Part shown: piece after piece, positions 33,422 through 42,515 of the stretch
Numbering within the stretch: the stretch's first letter is position 1
Layout: each line of letters begins with the position of its first letter
From: Pseudoduganella guangdongensis
GTDB lineage: Bacteria; Pseudomonadota; Gammaproteobacteria; Burkholderiales; Burkholderiaceae_D
Direction: 5' to 3'
Length of the DNA: 64,000 nucleotides
Assembly: GCF_009857475.1 (NCBI RefSeq)
Contig: NZ_WWCJ01000015.1
Span: forward strand, 1-64,000
Made by a program: the position numbers and the translations under genes
The notes under the pieces: model-generated
What the model was told of the DNA's origin: nothing
Seen by the model: only the letters and a program-made list of their open reading frames with translations
Database searches by the model: none

Positions 33422-33769
33422 ATGCGAGCATTGTTGGGGGTTGCAGTTTTACTGGCTGCCTGTTCGGGCGCCAAGCAAGAGCCGGGGGCGGCAGACCTGC
33501 AATGGGCTGAATCTTCACGGCCCGCTAGCGCGCAACTGGCCGAGCGCTACGAACGATCCTGCATGGCCTGCCATTCCGTGAACGGCACCGGCGCGCCGCT
33601 GGCCGGCTTTGCCCCGCACTGGAAACCGCGCATCGACAAAGGCATCGACCAGCTGGTGCGCCACGCGAGCGAAGGCTTCAACGCCATGCCCGCCATGGGC
33701 GCCTGCAACGACTGCAGTGCGGACGACCTGCGCGCCCTCACCCTCTTCATGGCAAGGAGCGGAACATGA
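33422..33769 (+). CDS. c-type cytochrome lipoprotein
   Basis: 115 aa. Lipobox LAAC (Cys14) after a short signal peptide; one covalent heme motif C47-M-A-C-H51, and a Met ligand probably in NAMPAMGAC. A second C-x2-C pair follows the Met region (GACNDCS). The family resembles the small class I cytochrome c552/cytochrome c5. AAGGGG 5 nt before ATG 33422 decides the start over GTG 33416. Stop overlaps the next gene by 4 nt, so it probably takes electrons from the FAD oxidase encoded next. Confidence 0.85.
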   Translation: MRALLGVAVLLAACSGAKQEPGAADLQWAESSRPASAQLAERYERSCMACHSVNGTGAPLAGFAPHWKPRIDKGIDQLVRHASEGFNAMPAMGACNDCSADDLRALTLFMARSGT

Positions 33770-35133
33770 AGCAGCGCCGTCTTTTCCTGAAGGCCGGCGC
33801 CATGGCTGCTGCGGCTGGCCTGCTGGTGGGCCGCACGCACGCCGCGCAGGCGCAAACGCGCACCATCCGCTGGAAGAACTGGTCGGAGGTGCAGCAATGC
33901 CAGGCCAAATCACTGGCCACACCAGCCGACGAGCAGGCGCTGGCCGACCTGCTGCGCAACGCCACCGGCACGGTGCGCTGCGTGGGCGCGGGCCATTCCT
34001 TCACGCCCCTGGTGCCGACCAACGACACCATCGTCTCCCTGGAGCGTATGCACGGCGTGCTCGCGCACGACAAGAGCGCCATGACGGCCACACTGCGCGC
34101 CGGCACGCGCCTTTCCATGCTGTCGCGCCAGTTGGACGCCCAGGGCGTCGCCCTGCGCAACCTGCCGGATATCGACATGCAGTCGCTGGCAGGCGCCATC
34201 AGCACCGGCACGCACGGCACCGGCGCTACTATCCAGGCCATGCATGCGGACGTAACGGCCCTTCGCCTGGTCACGCCGCAGGGCGAGGTGGTGGAGTGGA
34301 ACCAGGAACGCCATCCCGAGCAGATGGCGGCGGCGCGCGTTTCCCTCGGCAGCCTGGGCGTGATTACGCAGGCCACTGTGAGGGTGGTGCCCGCCTTCAG
34401 CCTGCACCGCAAGGTATGGCTGCGGCCGATTGGCGAAATGCTGGAGCGCGCCGGCGAGCTGGCTGCCAAGCATCGGCACTTCGAGTTCTACTACCTGCCC
34501 TTCACCGGTTACGCGGCAGCCATTGCGCACGACGAGTACAAAGGCAGCGACGTGCTGGTGCCGCACTCCCAAGACGAGGAGATGCTGAGCGACCTGCGCA
34601 CCCTGCGCGACTGGCTGGGTAGATTCCCCGACCTGCGGCGCTGGACGGCGGGCAAACTGATCGACCCGGACTTGACCGAGGAAGCCAAGAACCGTTCGTG
34701 GAAGCTGCTCTCCACGGTACGCCCAACGCGCTTCAACGAAACCGAATACCACGTACCGCGCGAAGCGGGCATTGCCTGCGTGCGCGAGATCATCGCAGCG
34801 CTGGAGAAGCGCAACGAGGTATTCTTCCCCATGGAGTTCCGCTTTGTGAAGGGGGACGATGCCTGGCTTAGTCCCTTCTACAAGCGCGACAGCTGCTCCA
34901 TCGCCGTGCATGCGGCTCATGGAGAGGCTTACGATTACCTTCTATCCGACCTGGGCCCCATCTTCCGCAAGCACGGCGGCCGGCCGCACTGGGGCAAGCT
35001 GCATAACCTGGGCGCGAAGGAACTGACGACGCTCTACCCCCGCTGGAACGATTTCCTGGCGCTACGGCAGCAGATGGACCCTAAAGGCCGCATGCTGAAC
35101 CAGCATCTGCGCACTTTGTTCGGGGTGGCATGA
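33766..35133 (+). CDS. FAD-dependent D-arabinono-1,4-lactone oxidase-type enzyme
   Basis: 455 aa. A twin-arginine signal (QRRLFLKAGAMAAAAG) exports it folded to the periplasm. FAD_binding_4 region about 45-210 (RCVGAGHSFTPLVPTNDT, GAISTGTHGTG), then a C-terminal ALO domain (about 215-455) ending MLNQHLRTLFG. The family oxidises aldonolactones or alditols. Located between cytochrome c and the PLP enzyme with 4-nt overlaps on both sides. A periplasmic cytochrome-linked dehydrogenase rather than an oxidase is inferred. Confidence 0.85.
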   Translation: MKQRRLFLKAGAMAAAAGLLVGRTHAAQAQTRTIRWKNWSEVQQCQAKSLATPADEQALADLLRNATGTVRCVGAGHSFTPLVPTNDTIVSLERMHGVLAHDKSAMTATLRAGTRLSMLSRQLDAQGVALRNLPDIDMQSLAGAISTGTHGTGATIQAMHADVTALRLVTPQGEVVEWNQERHPEQMAAARVSLGSLGVITQATVRVVPAFSLHRKVWLRPIGEMLERAGELAAKHRHFEFYYLPFTGYAAAIAHDEYKGSDVLVPHSQDEEMLSDLRTLRDWLGRFPDLRRWTAGKLIDPDLTEEAKNRSWKLLSTVRPTRFNETEYHVPREAGIACVREIIAALEKRNEVFFPMEFRFVKGDDAWLSPFYKRDSCSIAVHAAHGEAYDYLLSDLGPIFRKHGGRPHWGKLHNLGAKELTTLYPRWNDFLALRQQMDPKGRMLNQHLRTLFGVA

Positions 35134-36419
35134 TGGTGGCGCTGAAACGACGCGCGGTCATCACGGCGATAGGCGCCGGCCTGGTTGGTGCGGCGGCGCT
35201 GGCGGTTCGTCCGCGCGACAAGGGTGCGCCGCATGCAGAGTACTTTGCGCGGGCGTCGCAGGCTTTGCGCGCGGCCGGCATTGCCACGCCGACCATGGTA
35301 ATCGACAAGGACAGGCTGCTGGCCAATGCGCGCCAGGTAATGCAGAACGTGAACGGCCGCCTGCCATTGCGCCTGGTCGCCAAATCCCTGCCCTGCCTGC
35401 CCTTGCTGGACCTGCTGATGCAAACCATGCAGACGCGCCGGCTGATGGTGTTCAACCTGCCCTACCTGCAGCAACTGGCGGCGCAGCGTTCGGATGTCGA
35501 TCTTTTGCTGGGCAAGCCTTTGCCGGTTGCGGCGGCGGCGGAGTTTTATCGCAGCTTCCAGGGCGGGCAGTTCCAGCCGGGCCAGCAGCTGCAATGGCTG
35601 GTGGATTCGCCGCAACGCCTGGCCCAGTATCGCGACCTGGCACGCGCGCAGCAGCTGGACATGCGCGTGAGCCTGGAGATCGATGTAGGCCTGCATCGCG
35701 GCGGCGTGGATAGCGCGCAGATGCTGCAGGAGATGCTGGCCATCCTCAAGGCGGAACCGCGCCTGCATTGGAGCGGGATGATGGGGTACGACGCGCATGT
35801 GCCCAAGCTTCCGCTGGCGAGCCTGCGGGAAAAGGCGCTGGCGGATGCCAAATCCATCTACCAAGAATATGCGGGGCTGGCAAAGCAGGCGTTGCAGCCG
35901 GCAGGTACGGGTGGTGCGCTTGTTCTCAATGCTGGAGGCTCGCCGACCTATCGCATGCATGACGGCAGCGGCGCGGCGAACGAGATTGCGCTGGGATCGG
36001 CACTGGTCAAGCCGAGCGACTTCGATACAGAGGCGCTGCAAGACCTGGCCCCAGCGGCCTTCATCGCCACACCGGTGCTGAAGGCGGAGCGACGCTTCCA
36101 GATGCCGCGCGGGGTGGAGGCTTTGAGCGATGCGGCGCGCGCGTGGGATGTGAACCAGGAGCGCGTCTACTTTGTCTATGGCGGCAACTGGATGGCAGAT
36201 CCGGTATCGCCTGCCGGCCTGGCGCCAAGCGGGCTATATGGCAATTCGTCCAACCAGCAGGCCTTGCTGGGCTCCGGCGCGCAGCAGCTGCAGATGGACG
36301 ACTATATCTTCTTCCGGCCGCGCCAGAGCGAGTCGGTTCTTCAGCAATTCGGCGACATCGCATTGATGGAGTCGGGACGCATTATCGAGCGCTGGCCCGC
36401 CATGCCAGCCATGCCATAA
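35130..36419 (+). CDS. DSD1-family PLP-dependent enzyme (D-threonine aldolase/D-serine dehydratase-like)
   Basis: 429 aa. An N-terminal hydrophobic segment (about 8-25, ITAIGAGLVGAAALAV) may be a signal or anchor. Then a fold-type III alanine-racemase-like barrel: TPTMVIDKDRLLANARQV, with the PLP Lys expected in LPLRLVAKS, and a C-terminal DSD1-type domain. Members act on D-threonine or D-serine. Overlaps the oxidase gene by 4 nt. Substrate not deducible here; a periplasmic location would be unusual for a PLP enzyme. Confidence 0.8.
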   Translation: MMVALKRRAVITAIGAGLVGAAALAVRPRDKGAPHAEYFARASQALRAAGIATPTMVIDKDRLLANARQVMQNVNGRLPLRLVAKSLPCLPLLDLLMQTMQTRRLMVFNLPYLQQLAAQRSDVDLLLGKPLPVAAAAEFYRSFQGGQFQPGQQLQWLVDSPQRLAQYRDLARAQQLDMRVSLEIDVGLHRGGVDSAQMLQEMLAILKAEPRLHWSGMMGYDAHVPKLPLASLREKALADAKSIYQEYAGLAKQALQPAGTGGALVLNAGGSPTYRMHDGSGAANEIALGSALVKPSDFDTEALQDLAPAAFIATPVLKAERRFQMPRGVEALSDAARAWDVNQERVYFVYGGNWMADPVSPAGLAPSGLYGNSSNQQALLGSGAQQLQMDDYIFFRPRQSESVLQQFGDIALMESGRIIERWPAMPAMP

Positions 36420-36460
36420 GTTTTTTTCCGGTAGTTGGTCAACTTCGAAGGGGGACGTTC

Positions 36461-38470
36461 ATGACGAATTCAGTTCGGTTCGTGCGCCTGGCTTCTGTGT
36501 TGGGCGCAATTCTGGTTGGTGGTGCGGCTTACGCCGATCCTTTCCTGGTCGGGCGCGGCATGTCCGACATTACCGGCGAGGCGGCGGAGGTGGGGATGAT
36601 GGGCTACGGCTCAACATCGCAGGTGACGGCGGGCATCCATATGCGGCAACGCGCGCGGGCATTCATTGTGGTGGACCAGGCCAGCGGCAGGCGCATGGTC
36701 TTCGTCAACAATGACCTGGGTATGGTGTTCCAGGGCGTGCAGCAGGCGGTGCTGCGACAGCTGCAGGCGAAGTACGGCAACACCTATGGGCCGGAGAATG
36801 TGATCCTGTCTGCCACGCATACGCATGGCGGGCCTGGCGGGCATTCCCATTATGCCCTGTACAACTTCACCACGTATGGATTCAACAAGCGCACGTTCGA
36901 TGCCATCGTCAGCGGTATGGTGGCGGCTATCGACAAGGCGCACCGCGACCTGAAACCGGGCAGCATCGCCATCGGCAAGGGCGAGCTGACCGATGCAAGC
37001 AACAACCGCTCGATGCAGGCCTACCTGCGCAATCCACAGGCGGAACGCGAGCGCTGGGGGCGCAATATCGATCCGGAGATGACGGTGCTGCGCTTCAAGC
37101 AAGGCAGCGCGGATGTGGGGGCGATCAGCTGGTTCGCCACGCATGGCGTTTCCATGACGCCCACCAATCGCCTGATCACGCCGGACAACAAGGGCTATGC
37201 AGCGTGGCGCTGGGAGCATGACCTGAAAGGCGTGCGCTACAACTCCGATGCGGACTTTGTGGCGGCCTTCGCGCAGTCGAACGCCGGCGATATGACGCCG
37301 AACCTGAACCTGGACGGCACGGGCCCCACCGCAAACGAGCTGGAAAACACGCGCATCATCGGCGAACGCCAGCTGCAGAAGGCCCTGTCCATCTATAACG
37401 GCGCGCTTGAGGCGCTTTCCGGCACGGTGGATTACCGCCAGCGCTATATCGACTTCTCGCGCGTAACGGTAGCTGGCGGCTTTGCAGACGGCGTATCACG
37501 CAGCACGTGTCCCGCGGCGATTGGCAGCGCCTTTGCGGCCGGCACCGAGGATGGGCGCGGCCTGGACGGCTTCAACGAGGGCGACCTGGCGGGCAATCCC
37601 TTCTTCACGGCCCTGGGCGGTGTAATTGCGCCCGCGCCGCAGTGGGTGCGCGATTGCCATGGCGCGAAACCGGTGCTGCTGGCCACGGGGACGCAGTCGC
37701 CCTTCCCCTGGTCGCCTGAGGTGCTGCCGGTTTCCATCGTGCGGATCGGGCAGCTGGCGATCATTGCCGCCCCGGCGGAATTCACGATCATGGCGGGGCG
37801 GCGCGTGCGCGAGACCGTCAAGGCGGCGCTGGGGGATAGCGTGCGGCACGTGGTCTTCGCCGGCTACTCAAATGCCTACGCAGGCTATGTGACCACGCCG
37901 GAGGAGTACGACGCGCAGCACTATGAAGGCGCGTCCACCCATTTCGGCAAGTGGACATTGGGCGCATACCAGCAAAGCTTCCATGAGCTGGCAACGGCCT
38001 TGCGTCAAGGGACTTCAGCCGGCAGCAATGCGGCTGTGCGCGACCTGACCAACAACCAGATGTCTTTCCAGACTGGCGTGGTGCTGGATAACACGCCGGT
38101 CTTCAAAAGCTTCGGCGATGTGGAACGCCAGGCCAATGCAAGCTACTTGCGCGGGCAGCGGGTCGAAGTGTCATTCTGGACGGGGCACCCCAAGAACAAC
38201 CTGCGCCAGAATGGCACTTTCCTCGAGGTGCAACGATGGGATGGCACGACATGGCGCACCGTAGCGACGGACGGGGATTGGAACACCACATACCGATGGG
38301 AGCGCGTCGATCCGGTATGGGGAACGTCGCGCGCTGTCATCGGCTGGGACATTCCCGCCACTGCGGCAACCGGGCAGTACCGGATCCGCCACTACGGGGA
38401 CTACAAGAACGGCTGGAACGGCAATGTCTATGGGCTGACGGGAACCAGCAGGACTTTCCAGGTCAATTGA
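36461..38470 (+). CDS. Neutral/alkaline ceramidase
   Basis: 669 aa secreted enzyme that splits the amide bond of ceramide into sphingosine and fatty acid. Signal peptide ends at about residue 24 (AAYA). The zinc-binding region THTHGGPGGHSHYALY is present, and the catalytic loop is QSNAGDMTPNLN. Homologues have Ser at the first position of SPN, and here it is Thr279. A C-terminal immunoglobulin-like domain (about 540-669) matches the family. AGGGGGAC upstream supports ATG 36461; in-frame sequence further upstream lies in the previous gene. Confidence 0.9.
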   Translation: MTNSVRFVRLASVLGAILVGGAAYADPFLVGRGMSDITGEAAEVGMMGYGSTSQVTAGIHMRQRARAFIVVDQASGRRMVFVNNDLGMVFQGVQQAVLRQLQAKYGNTYGPENVILSATHTHGGPGGHSHYALYNFTTYGFNKRTFDAIVSGMVAAIDKAHRDLKPGSIAIGKGELTDASNNRSMQAYLRNPQAERERWGRNIDPEMTVLRFKQGSADVGAISWFATHGVSMTPTNRLITPDNKGYAAWRWEHDLKGVRYNSDADFVAAFAQSNAGDMTPNLNLDGTGPTANELENTRIIGERQLQKALSIYNGALEALSGTVDYRQRYIDFSRVTVAGGFADGVSRSTCPAAIGSAFAAGTEDGRGLDGFNEGDLAGNPFFTALGGVIAPAPQWVRDCHGAKPVLLATGTQSPFPWSPEVLPVSIVRIGQLAIIAAPAEFTIMAGRRVRETVKAALGDSVRHVVFAGYSNAYAGYVTTPEEYDAQHYEGASTHFGKWTLGAYQQSFHELATALRQGTSAGSNAAVRDLTNNQMSFQTGVVLDNTPVFKSFGDVERQANASYLRGQRVEVSFWTGHPKNNLRQNGTFLEVQRWDGTTWRTVATDGDWNTTYRWERVDPVWGTSRAVIGWDIPATAATGQYRIRHYGDYKNGWNGNVYGLTGTSRTFQVN

Positions 38471-38475
38471 ACGGG

Positions 38476-38513
38476 GTGCGCAGCCAGGAATTCCGCGTAA
38501 AATGGCTGCGCAC
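38476..38513. promoter_or_regulatory. 11-bp inverted repeat between ceramidase and tetR genes
   Basis: GTGCGCAGCCA (38476-38486) and TGGCTGCGCAC (38503-38513), perfect arms, 16-nt spacer, ending 16 nt before the TetR start. It could be the regulator's own operator or a terminator of the ceramidase message; no T-tract follows, which favours the operator. Confidence 0.5.
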
Positions 38514-38529
38514 TTCACCAGAACACAGC

Positions 38530-39183
38530 ATGGACAAACCCAACTCCGTTGAACAGCGCAAAGCGCGCGAGTCAGAGCAGCGCCGCAAGGACATCATCAA
38601 GGCTGTCCGTTCCCTCATTCGAACTGGCGGCGCACGCGAGATCACCCTGCGCAAGGTCGCGGAGAAGGCGGGGTTCTCCACCACCGTGGTCTATAACCTA
38701 TTCCAGAACAAGGCCACGCTGATCACTCAGGCGATGGACAGCGATTTGCTTGACCTGGTCAAGACCATGCGCAATTCGATGGATGCCAAGTTGCCGCTGC
38801 TGGAGAACATCCGCCGGGTGGGACGGGCGTATGTCACCTTCGGCATGCGCCATCCGGACCAGTATGCGCTGGTGTTCATGGAGCGCCGTCCTCACGCGCC
38901 GGTGGAAAGCTCGCGCGTGGAGCATGGCAATTCGATGCAGGATCCTTATGCGTTTGCGTGCCAGTTGTTTGTCGACCTGGCCGCAACTGGAGCGATTCCA
39001 GCCGACCAGGCGGAAGCCATGGCCCAGATCTACTGGGAGGGGCTGCATGGCATGGTGTCGCTACGCTTGGTGTTTGGCGATGGTGAGGCTTGGTTTGAGC
39101 ATGACGAGTTCAATCGGCATTTGGATGCGTTGATCGATGTGCTCATGACGGGCATTTTGCATCGCTCACAGTCAACAGCGTAA
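38530..39183 (+). CDS. TetR-family transcriptional regulator
   Basis: 217 aa. Helix-turn-helix at about 33-65 (ITLRKVAEKAGFSTTVVYNLFQNKATLI), preceded by a basic arm (QRKARESEQRRKDIIKA). The C-terminal ligand-binding part (about 80-210) belongs to a WHG-like TetR group. It follows the ceramidase by 60 nt and probably controls it or itself through the inverted repeat upstream. The ligand may be a lipid, by context only. Confidence 0.85.
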   Translation: MDKPNSVEQRKARESEQRRKDIIKAVRSLIRTGGAREITLRKVAEKAGFSTTVVYNLFQNKATLITQAMDSDLLDLVKTMRNSMDAKLPLLENIRRVGRAYVTFGMRHPDQYALVFMERRPHAPVESSRVEHGNSMQDPYAFACQLFVDLAATGAIPADQAEAMAQIYWEGLHGMVSLRLVFGDGEAWFEHDEFNRHLDALIDVLMTGILHRSQSTA

Positions 39184-39298
39184 AACTTCGGCTCCCTATT
39201 CTGGTTCTCATACCTCATCGCGCCATTGATTCTTATCAAAGGCCCATCTCCTCCCTGCTGCCTACAATCGAGTTCACACTCTTTCAAAGGGAGCCGTC

Positions 39299-40297
39299 AT
39301 GGAATTCAAGGTCTTTGAGGACAAATCCGGTGCCTTCGTCTTTAACGCTCCCGGATCTCAGGAAACGGCGGACAGGTTTGAACTTCTGTTAGAGGCCTTC
39401 AAGGACGGGCGCATACCCCAAAAGCGCATGGTCTCCATCTGCGAGAACATGATGCGCGATTTTCCGCCGCTGCTGCGGCCCTACCACGTCCTCGCAACCA
39501 TCTATTTCGCGAAGGGGAAGCATGAGAAGGCCCTGGCCACTGCGGTGCGCGGACTGGGCTCAGTCCACTACATGTTTCCGGATGATTTCACCGGTGCGAT
39601 CCCATGGCATCACGATGGCAACCGCCCTTACCTGGACCTGTTGAAGACCATACTGCTGTGCCACATCGCCAGCAAAAAGTTTGAGAAGGCCGTCGAATGG
39701 TGCGGCTTGATCCAGCGGGCCGACCCGGACGATAGCTGCGGCGTGCGCTTCATCATGGGCCATGTCTTGTTGCGTTCCGGTGAAATGGAAAAGGCGCAGG
39801 CGTGGTTTGCCGATCATGGGACGGAATACGCGCCCTATTACTACGAGCTTGGCCTTTGCTGCGTGCGTGAAGAACGCTATGTCGAGGCGGCCACCGCGTT
39901 CCGGCGCGGCATCGCGATCAACCCTTATATCGCGGAGATGATCTTTAACGGCCACAAGCCAAATCCCTATGCGGTCATGCATTTCTGGGCCAATGAAATG
40001 CCGCCGCTGGCCGAGCTATATCTCAACTCTTACTCGGACCTGTGGGAGGATGGTTTGCTGGAACAGCGCTTCCTTTACTGGATCTTCAACCATTCGAAGG
40101 TGCTGGAGGAGCGGGCGCGCTTGATGGCTTGCCGCGAGCAGCGCTCAATCGATACCGATTTGCCGCACCCGAAGGAGCAGGTTGCGCACTACCGCATGCT
40201 GGTCGACGCGATCAACGACCAGCAATCGCGCGAGATCGTTCAGCGCCGGCCCGGTGGCGATGGCTTCATGGAATGGCCGTGGGAAGTCTACCGTTAG
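39299..40297 (+). CDS. TPR-like repeat protein
   Basis: 332 aa, no signal peptide. Several helical hairpins (about 55-90, 115-150, 155-205) with TPR-like spacing (YHVLATIYFAKGKHEKALATAVRGL, YYELGLCCVREERYVEAATAFRRGIAINP). Probably a cytosolic scaffold. GGGAG ribosome-binding site before ATG 39299. No partner is obvious. Confidence 0.65.
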   Translation: MEFKVFEDKSGAFVFNAPGSQETADRFELLLEAFKDGRIPQKRMVSICENMMRDFPPLLRPYHVLATIYFAKGKHEKALATAVRGLGSVHYMFPDDFTGAIPWHHDGNRPYLDLLKTILLCHIASKKFEKAVEWCGLIQRADPDDSCGVRFIMGHVLLRSGEMEKAQAWFADHGTEYAPYYYELGLCCVREERYVEAATAFRRGIAINPYIAEMIFNGHKPNPYAVMHFWANEMPPLAELYLNSYSDLWEDGLLEQRFLYWIFNHSKVLEERARLMACREQRSIDTDLPHPKEQVAHYRMLVDAINDQQSREIVQRRPGGDGFMEWPWEVYR

Positions 40298-40356
40298 ATC
40301 AGCTGCGCGCAGGCGGCCCAGCTCTTGCGCGTAGTGCTGCAGTAGTTTTTCCATAG

Positions 40357-41112
40357 TCATTGGCGAACGTTGACGACGATTTTTATGCCGACCTCGCGCT
40401 CGAATCGGGCCAGGCGATAGATCCACAGGTAGGCGTGTACCACCAGGCGGGAGATGGTGTGCGCCGCCATCGGTGTGGTGATCAGCGCGCAAAACGCGAG
40501 GCTGGAGCTGGATTTGTCGTAGCTGACGTTGGCGAGCAGGATCGGCGCGCCGGCGATGATGGCGGCGGCCATTGACCAGCCGTCGATGCGGGTGGGACCG
40601 ACCGGGTGGCGGCCAACGTGCGTCAACAGGGTATTGATGGAATGGGTGGTGATGACGTTCTCTTTCAATTCGTCAGCGAGAAAAGTTTCGAAGCGGCGGC
40701 CTGTGTCCTTGTCGCTCGCAATGCTCCAGATGCGGATCAGGGCGAGCACGCCTCCTGCGATCATCATGAGCATTGCCACTGTCTTCCATGCGGGCGACGG
40801 TAGTGCGTATGCCGCCAGGACGATCGCGGGAGCGACCAGCATGCAAAGCGGGACAAGGAAGATGAAGACCATGGTGACCAGCGCAGTGTCCAGCAAGCGT
40901 TCGGGGTTGCCGCGCCGGGAGGCAAGCCGCCAAAGGTACAACACGCCGGCGAAATGCGCGAGCAACAGGCAAAGCTGCAAGCGCAGGCCGAGCGGGTTGA
41001 ACGAGATCGGCATGGCAAACAGCGAGAGCAGCAGATTGCATGTGCCCCATGAAAGGGCGGAGACATGCCAGAGGTTTGGTCGGGCTTGCGCGCTGGGTCG
41101 GGGGTTACGCAT
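40357..41112 (-). CDS. Multi-pass membrane protein of unknown function
   Basis: 251 aa. Five or six hydrophobic segments (about 18-38, 43-60, 78-105, 108-130, 182-200, 208-228), and a soluble loop (135-180) with DELKENVITTHSINTLLTHVG. No domain recognised. ATG 41112 was used; a GTG at 41154 would lie inside the near-palindrome upstream. Isolated gene between a plus-strand gene and the long leftward operon. Confidence 0.55.
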   Translation of the reverse strand: MRNPRPSAQARPNLWHVSALSWGTCNLLLSLFAMPISFNPLGLRLQLCLLLAHFAGVLYLWRLASRRGNPERLLDTALVTMVFIFLVPLCMLVAPAIVLAAYALPSPAWKTVAMLMMIAGGVLALIRIWSIASDKDTGRRFETFLADELKENVITTHSINTLLTHVGRHPVGPTRIDGWSMAAAIIAGAPILLANVSYDKSSSSLAFCALITTPMAAHTISRLVVHAYLWIYRLARFEREVGIKIVVNVRQ

Positions 41113-41113
41113 G

Positions 41114-41154
41114 GTGTCACCATTAGTCAGGGCTAGCCCGACCAATGGTGGCAC
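41114..41154. repeat. Imperfect palindrome upstream of membrane-protein gene
   Basis: TGTCACCATTaGTCaGGGC and GCCCgACcAATGGTGgCA flank a central TA: about 16 pairs with three mismatches. It directly precedes the leftward ATG at 41112, so it may be an operator or 5'-UTR hairpin. Confidence 0.5.
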
Positions 41155-41209
41155 TTACGAGCACAGCAGCATTTGCGTTAGCACAAAGGTGGTGCTGGCT
41201 GCCTTATGG

Positions 41210-41251
41210 AAAATGTCCACTTTTCTTCCTGACCCCAGGGTGGACATTTTT
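41210..41251. repeat. GTCCAC-type palindromic repeat at the fccB end
   Basis: AAAATGTCCAC and GGTGGACATTTT arms enclose TTTTCTTCCTGACCCC. The same TGTCCACTTTTCTTCCTGACCCC unit forms the large palindrome at 48289-48353. The right end supplies the fccB stop codon. Confidence 0.75.
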
Positions 41252-42515
41252 AGGTGAGCATGTCGGACCAGATGTTGTGGGCCCAGCTGTTGGCGTAGTG
41301 GCCTTCGAGCTCGGTGGGGGCGGGGCTGACGCCGCCGCTGCCGGGGACGACGAGCAGCGTCTTCTTGTCGGTGTTGTAGACGTGCACGCTGGCGACGTGG
41401 ATCACGTCTTTGTCGCTGACGTAGCTGTAACAGGTGTTGGTGAGCAGGGGTATCTGTTCGGGTGTGCGGCCGGCCAGCAGGTCGACCACCGCGGCGGCGC
41501 AGACCTTGCCGTGCTGGTTGGCCATGTGGCCGGATTTTGGCATCAGCGGGGAACCCTGTATGGCGTCGCCTATCACGTGGATGTTCCTGGCTTGCGTGGA
41601 TTCGAATGTGATGAAGTCGACTTCGCACCAGCGTTTGTTCATGTTGGCCAGGCCGGTTTGCGCGGCGATGGCGCCGGCACGGTGCGGGGGAACGACGTTC
41701 AGCACGTCGGCCCTTACCTTGTCGCCCAACTCGGAGATGGCGGTGCGCGTGGCGACTTCCACTGCGGTGGTGCGGTAGCTGGGGCGGTATTCAATGATGC
41801 CGGGGTAGCGCTCTTTCCATACCTTCTTGAACAGGGGGCCTTTGCTGACAACGTCTTCGTTGGCGTCGAGCAGGAGGACTTTGGATTTCGGCTTGTGTTG
41901 GCTGAAGTAGTGGGCAACCTGGCAGGCGCGTTCGTATGGGCCGGGCGGGCAGCGGTAGGGTGCGAGTGGGATCGTCATGGCGAAGACGCCGCCGTCGTGC
42001 ATGGCTTCGAGCTGGGCGCGCAGGGCTGTGGTTTGCGGCCCGGCTTTCCATGCGTGGAGGATCTTGTCCTGGGCGCCGGCGACGTCCATGCCGGACACTT
42101 CGTTCCACAGGAATTCAATGCCGGGACTGAGGATCAGGCGGTCGTATCCGAGCACTTCGCCGCTTAACAGCTTGATCGTGCGCTTTTCAGGGTCGATGCT
42201 GGAAGCACTGTCGTGCAGGATCTTCACGCCGTGCCGGCGCTTTAGATTGTCGTAGCTGCGGGTCAGGTCGTTCAGCTGGCGCGAGCCGCCCAGCACGAGG
42301 TTGGAGAGGGGGCAGCTGACGAACTTGGCGTTGGGTTCGATCAGGGTGACGTCGATGCTGCCGTGGCTCCACATGCGGATGTATTTGGCCGCCGTTGCGC
42401 CGCCGTAGCCGCCGCCGACGACCACGACGTGGGGCCGGGCCTGGGTGGCAATGGTGGCGCAGCCGGTGGTGGCTACCAGCACGGCGCTGGCTTGCAGGAA
42501 GTCGCGGCGCTTCAT
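41250..42515 (-). CDS. fccB: Flavocytochrome c sulfide dehydrogenase, flavoprotein subunit
   Basis: 421 aa. Tat-like start (MKRRDFLQASAVLVATTGC), then an FAD-binding Rossmann fold (HVVVVGGGYGGATAAKYIR, about 29-47), a second nucleotide-binding region, and the FCSD C-terminal domain (about 350-421, NTCYSYVSDKDVIHVASVH). Redox-active cysteines: FVSCPLSNLVLG and the NTCYS Cys. It oxidises sulfide, passing electrons to the cytochrome encoded just upstream (4-nt overlap). Last gene of the leftward molybdenum hydroxylase-sox operon. Confidence 0.88.
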   Translation of the reverse strand: MKRRDFLQASAVLVATTGCATIATQARPHVVVVGGGYGGATAAKYIRMWSHGSIDVTLIEPNAKFVSCPLSNLVLGGSRQLNDLTRSYDNLKRRHGVKILHDSASSIDPEKRTIKLLSGEVLGYDRLILSPGIEFLWNEVSGMDVAGAQDKILHAWKAGPQTTALRAQLEAMHDGGVFAMTIPLAPYRCPPGPYERACQVAHYFSQHKPKSKVLLLDANEDVVSKGPLFKKVWKERYPGIIEYRPSYRTTAVEVATRTAISELGDKVRADVLNVVPPHRAGAIAAQTGLANMNKRWCEVDFITFESTQARNIHVIGDAIQGSPLMPKSGHMANQHGKVCAAAVVDLLAGRTPEQIPLLTNTCYSYVSDKDVIHVASVHVYNTDKKTLLVVPGSGGVSPAPTELEGHYANSWAHNIWSDMLT

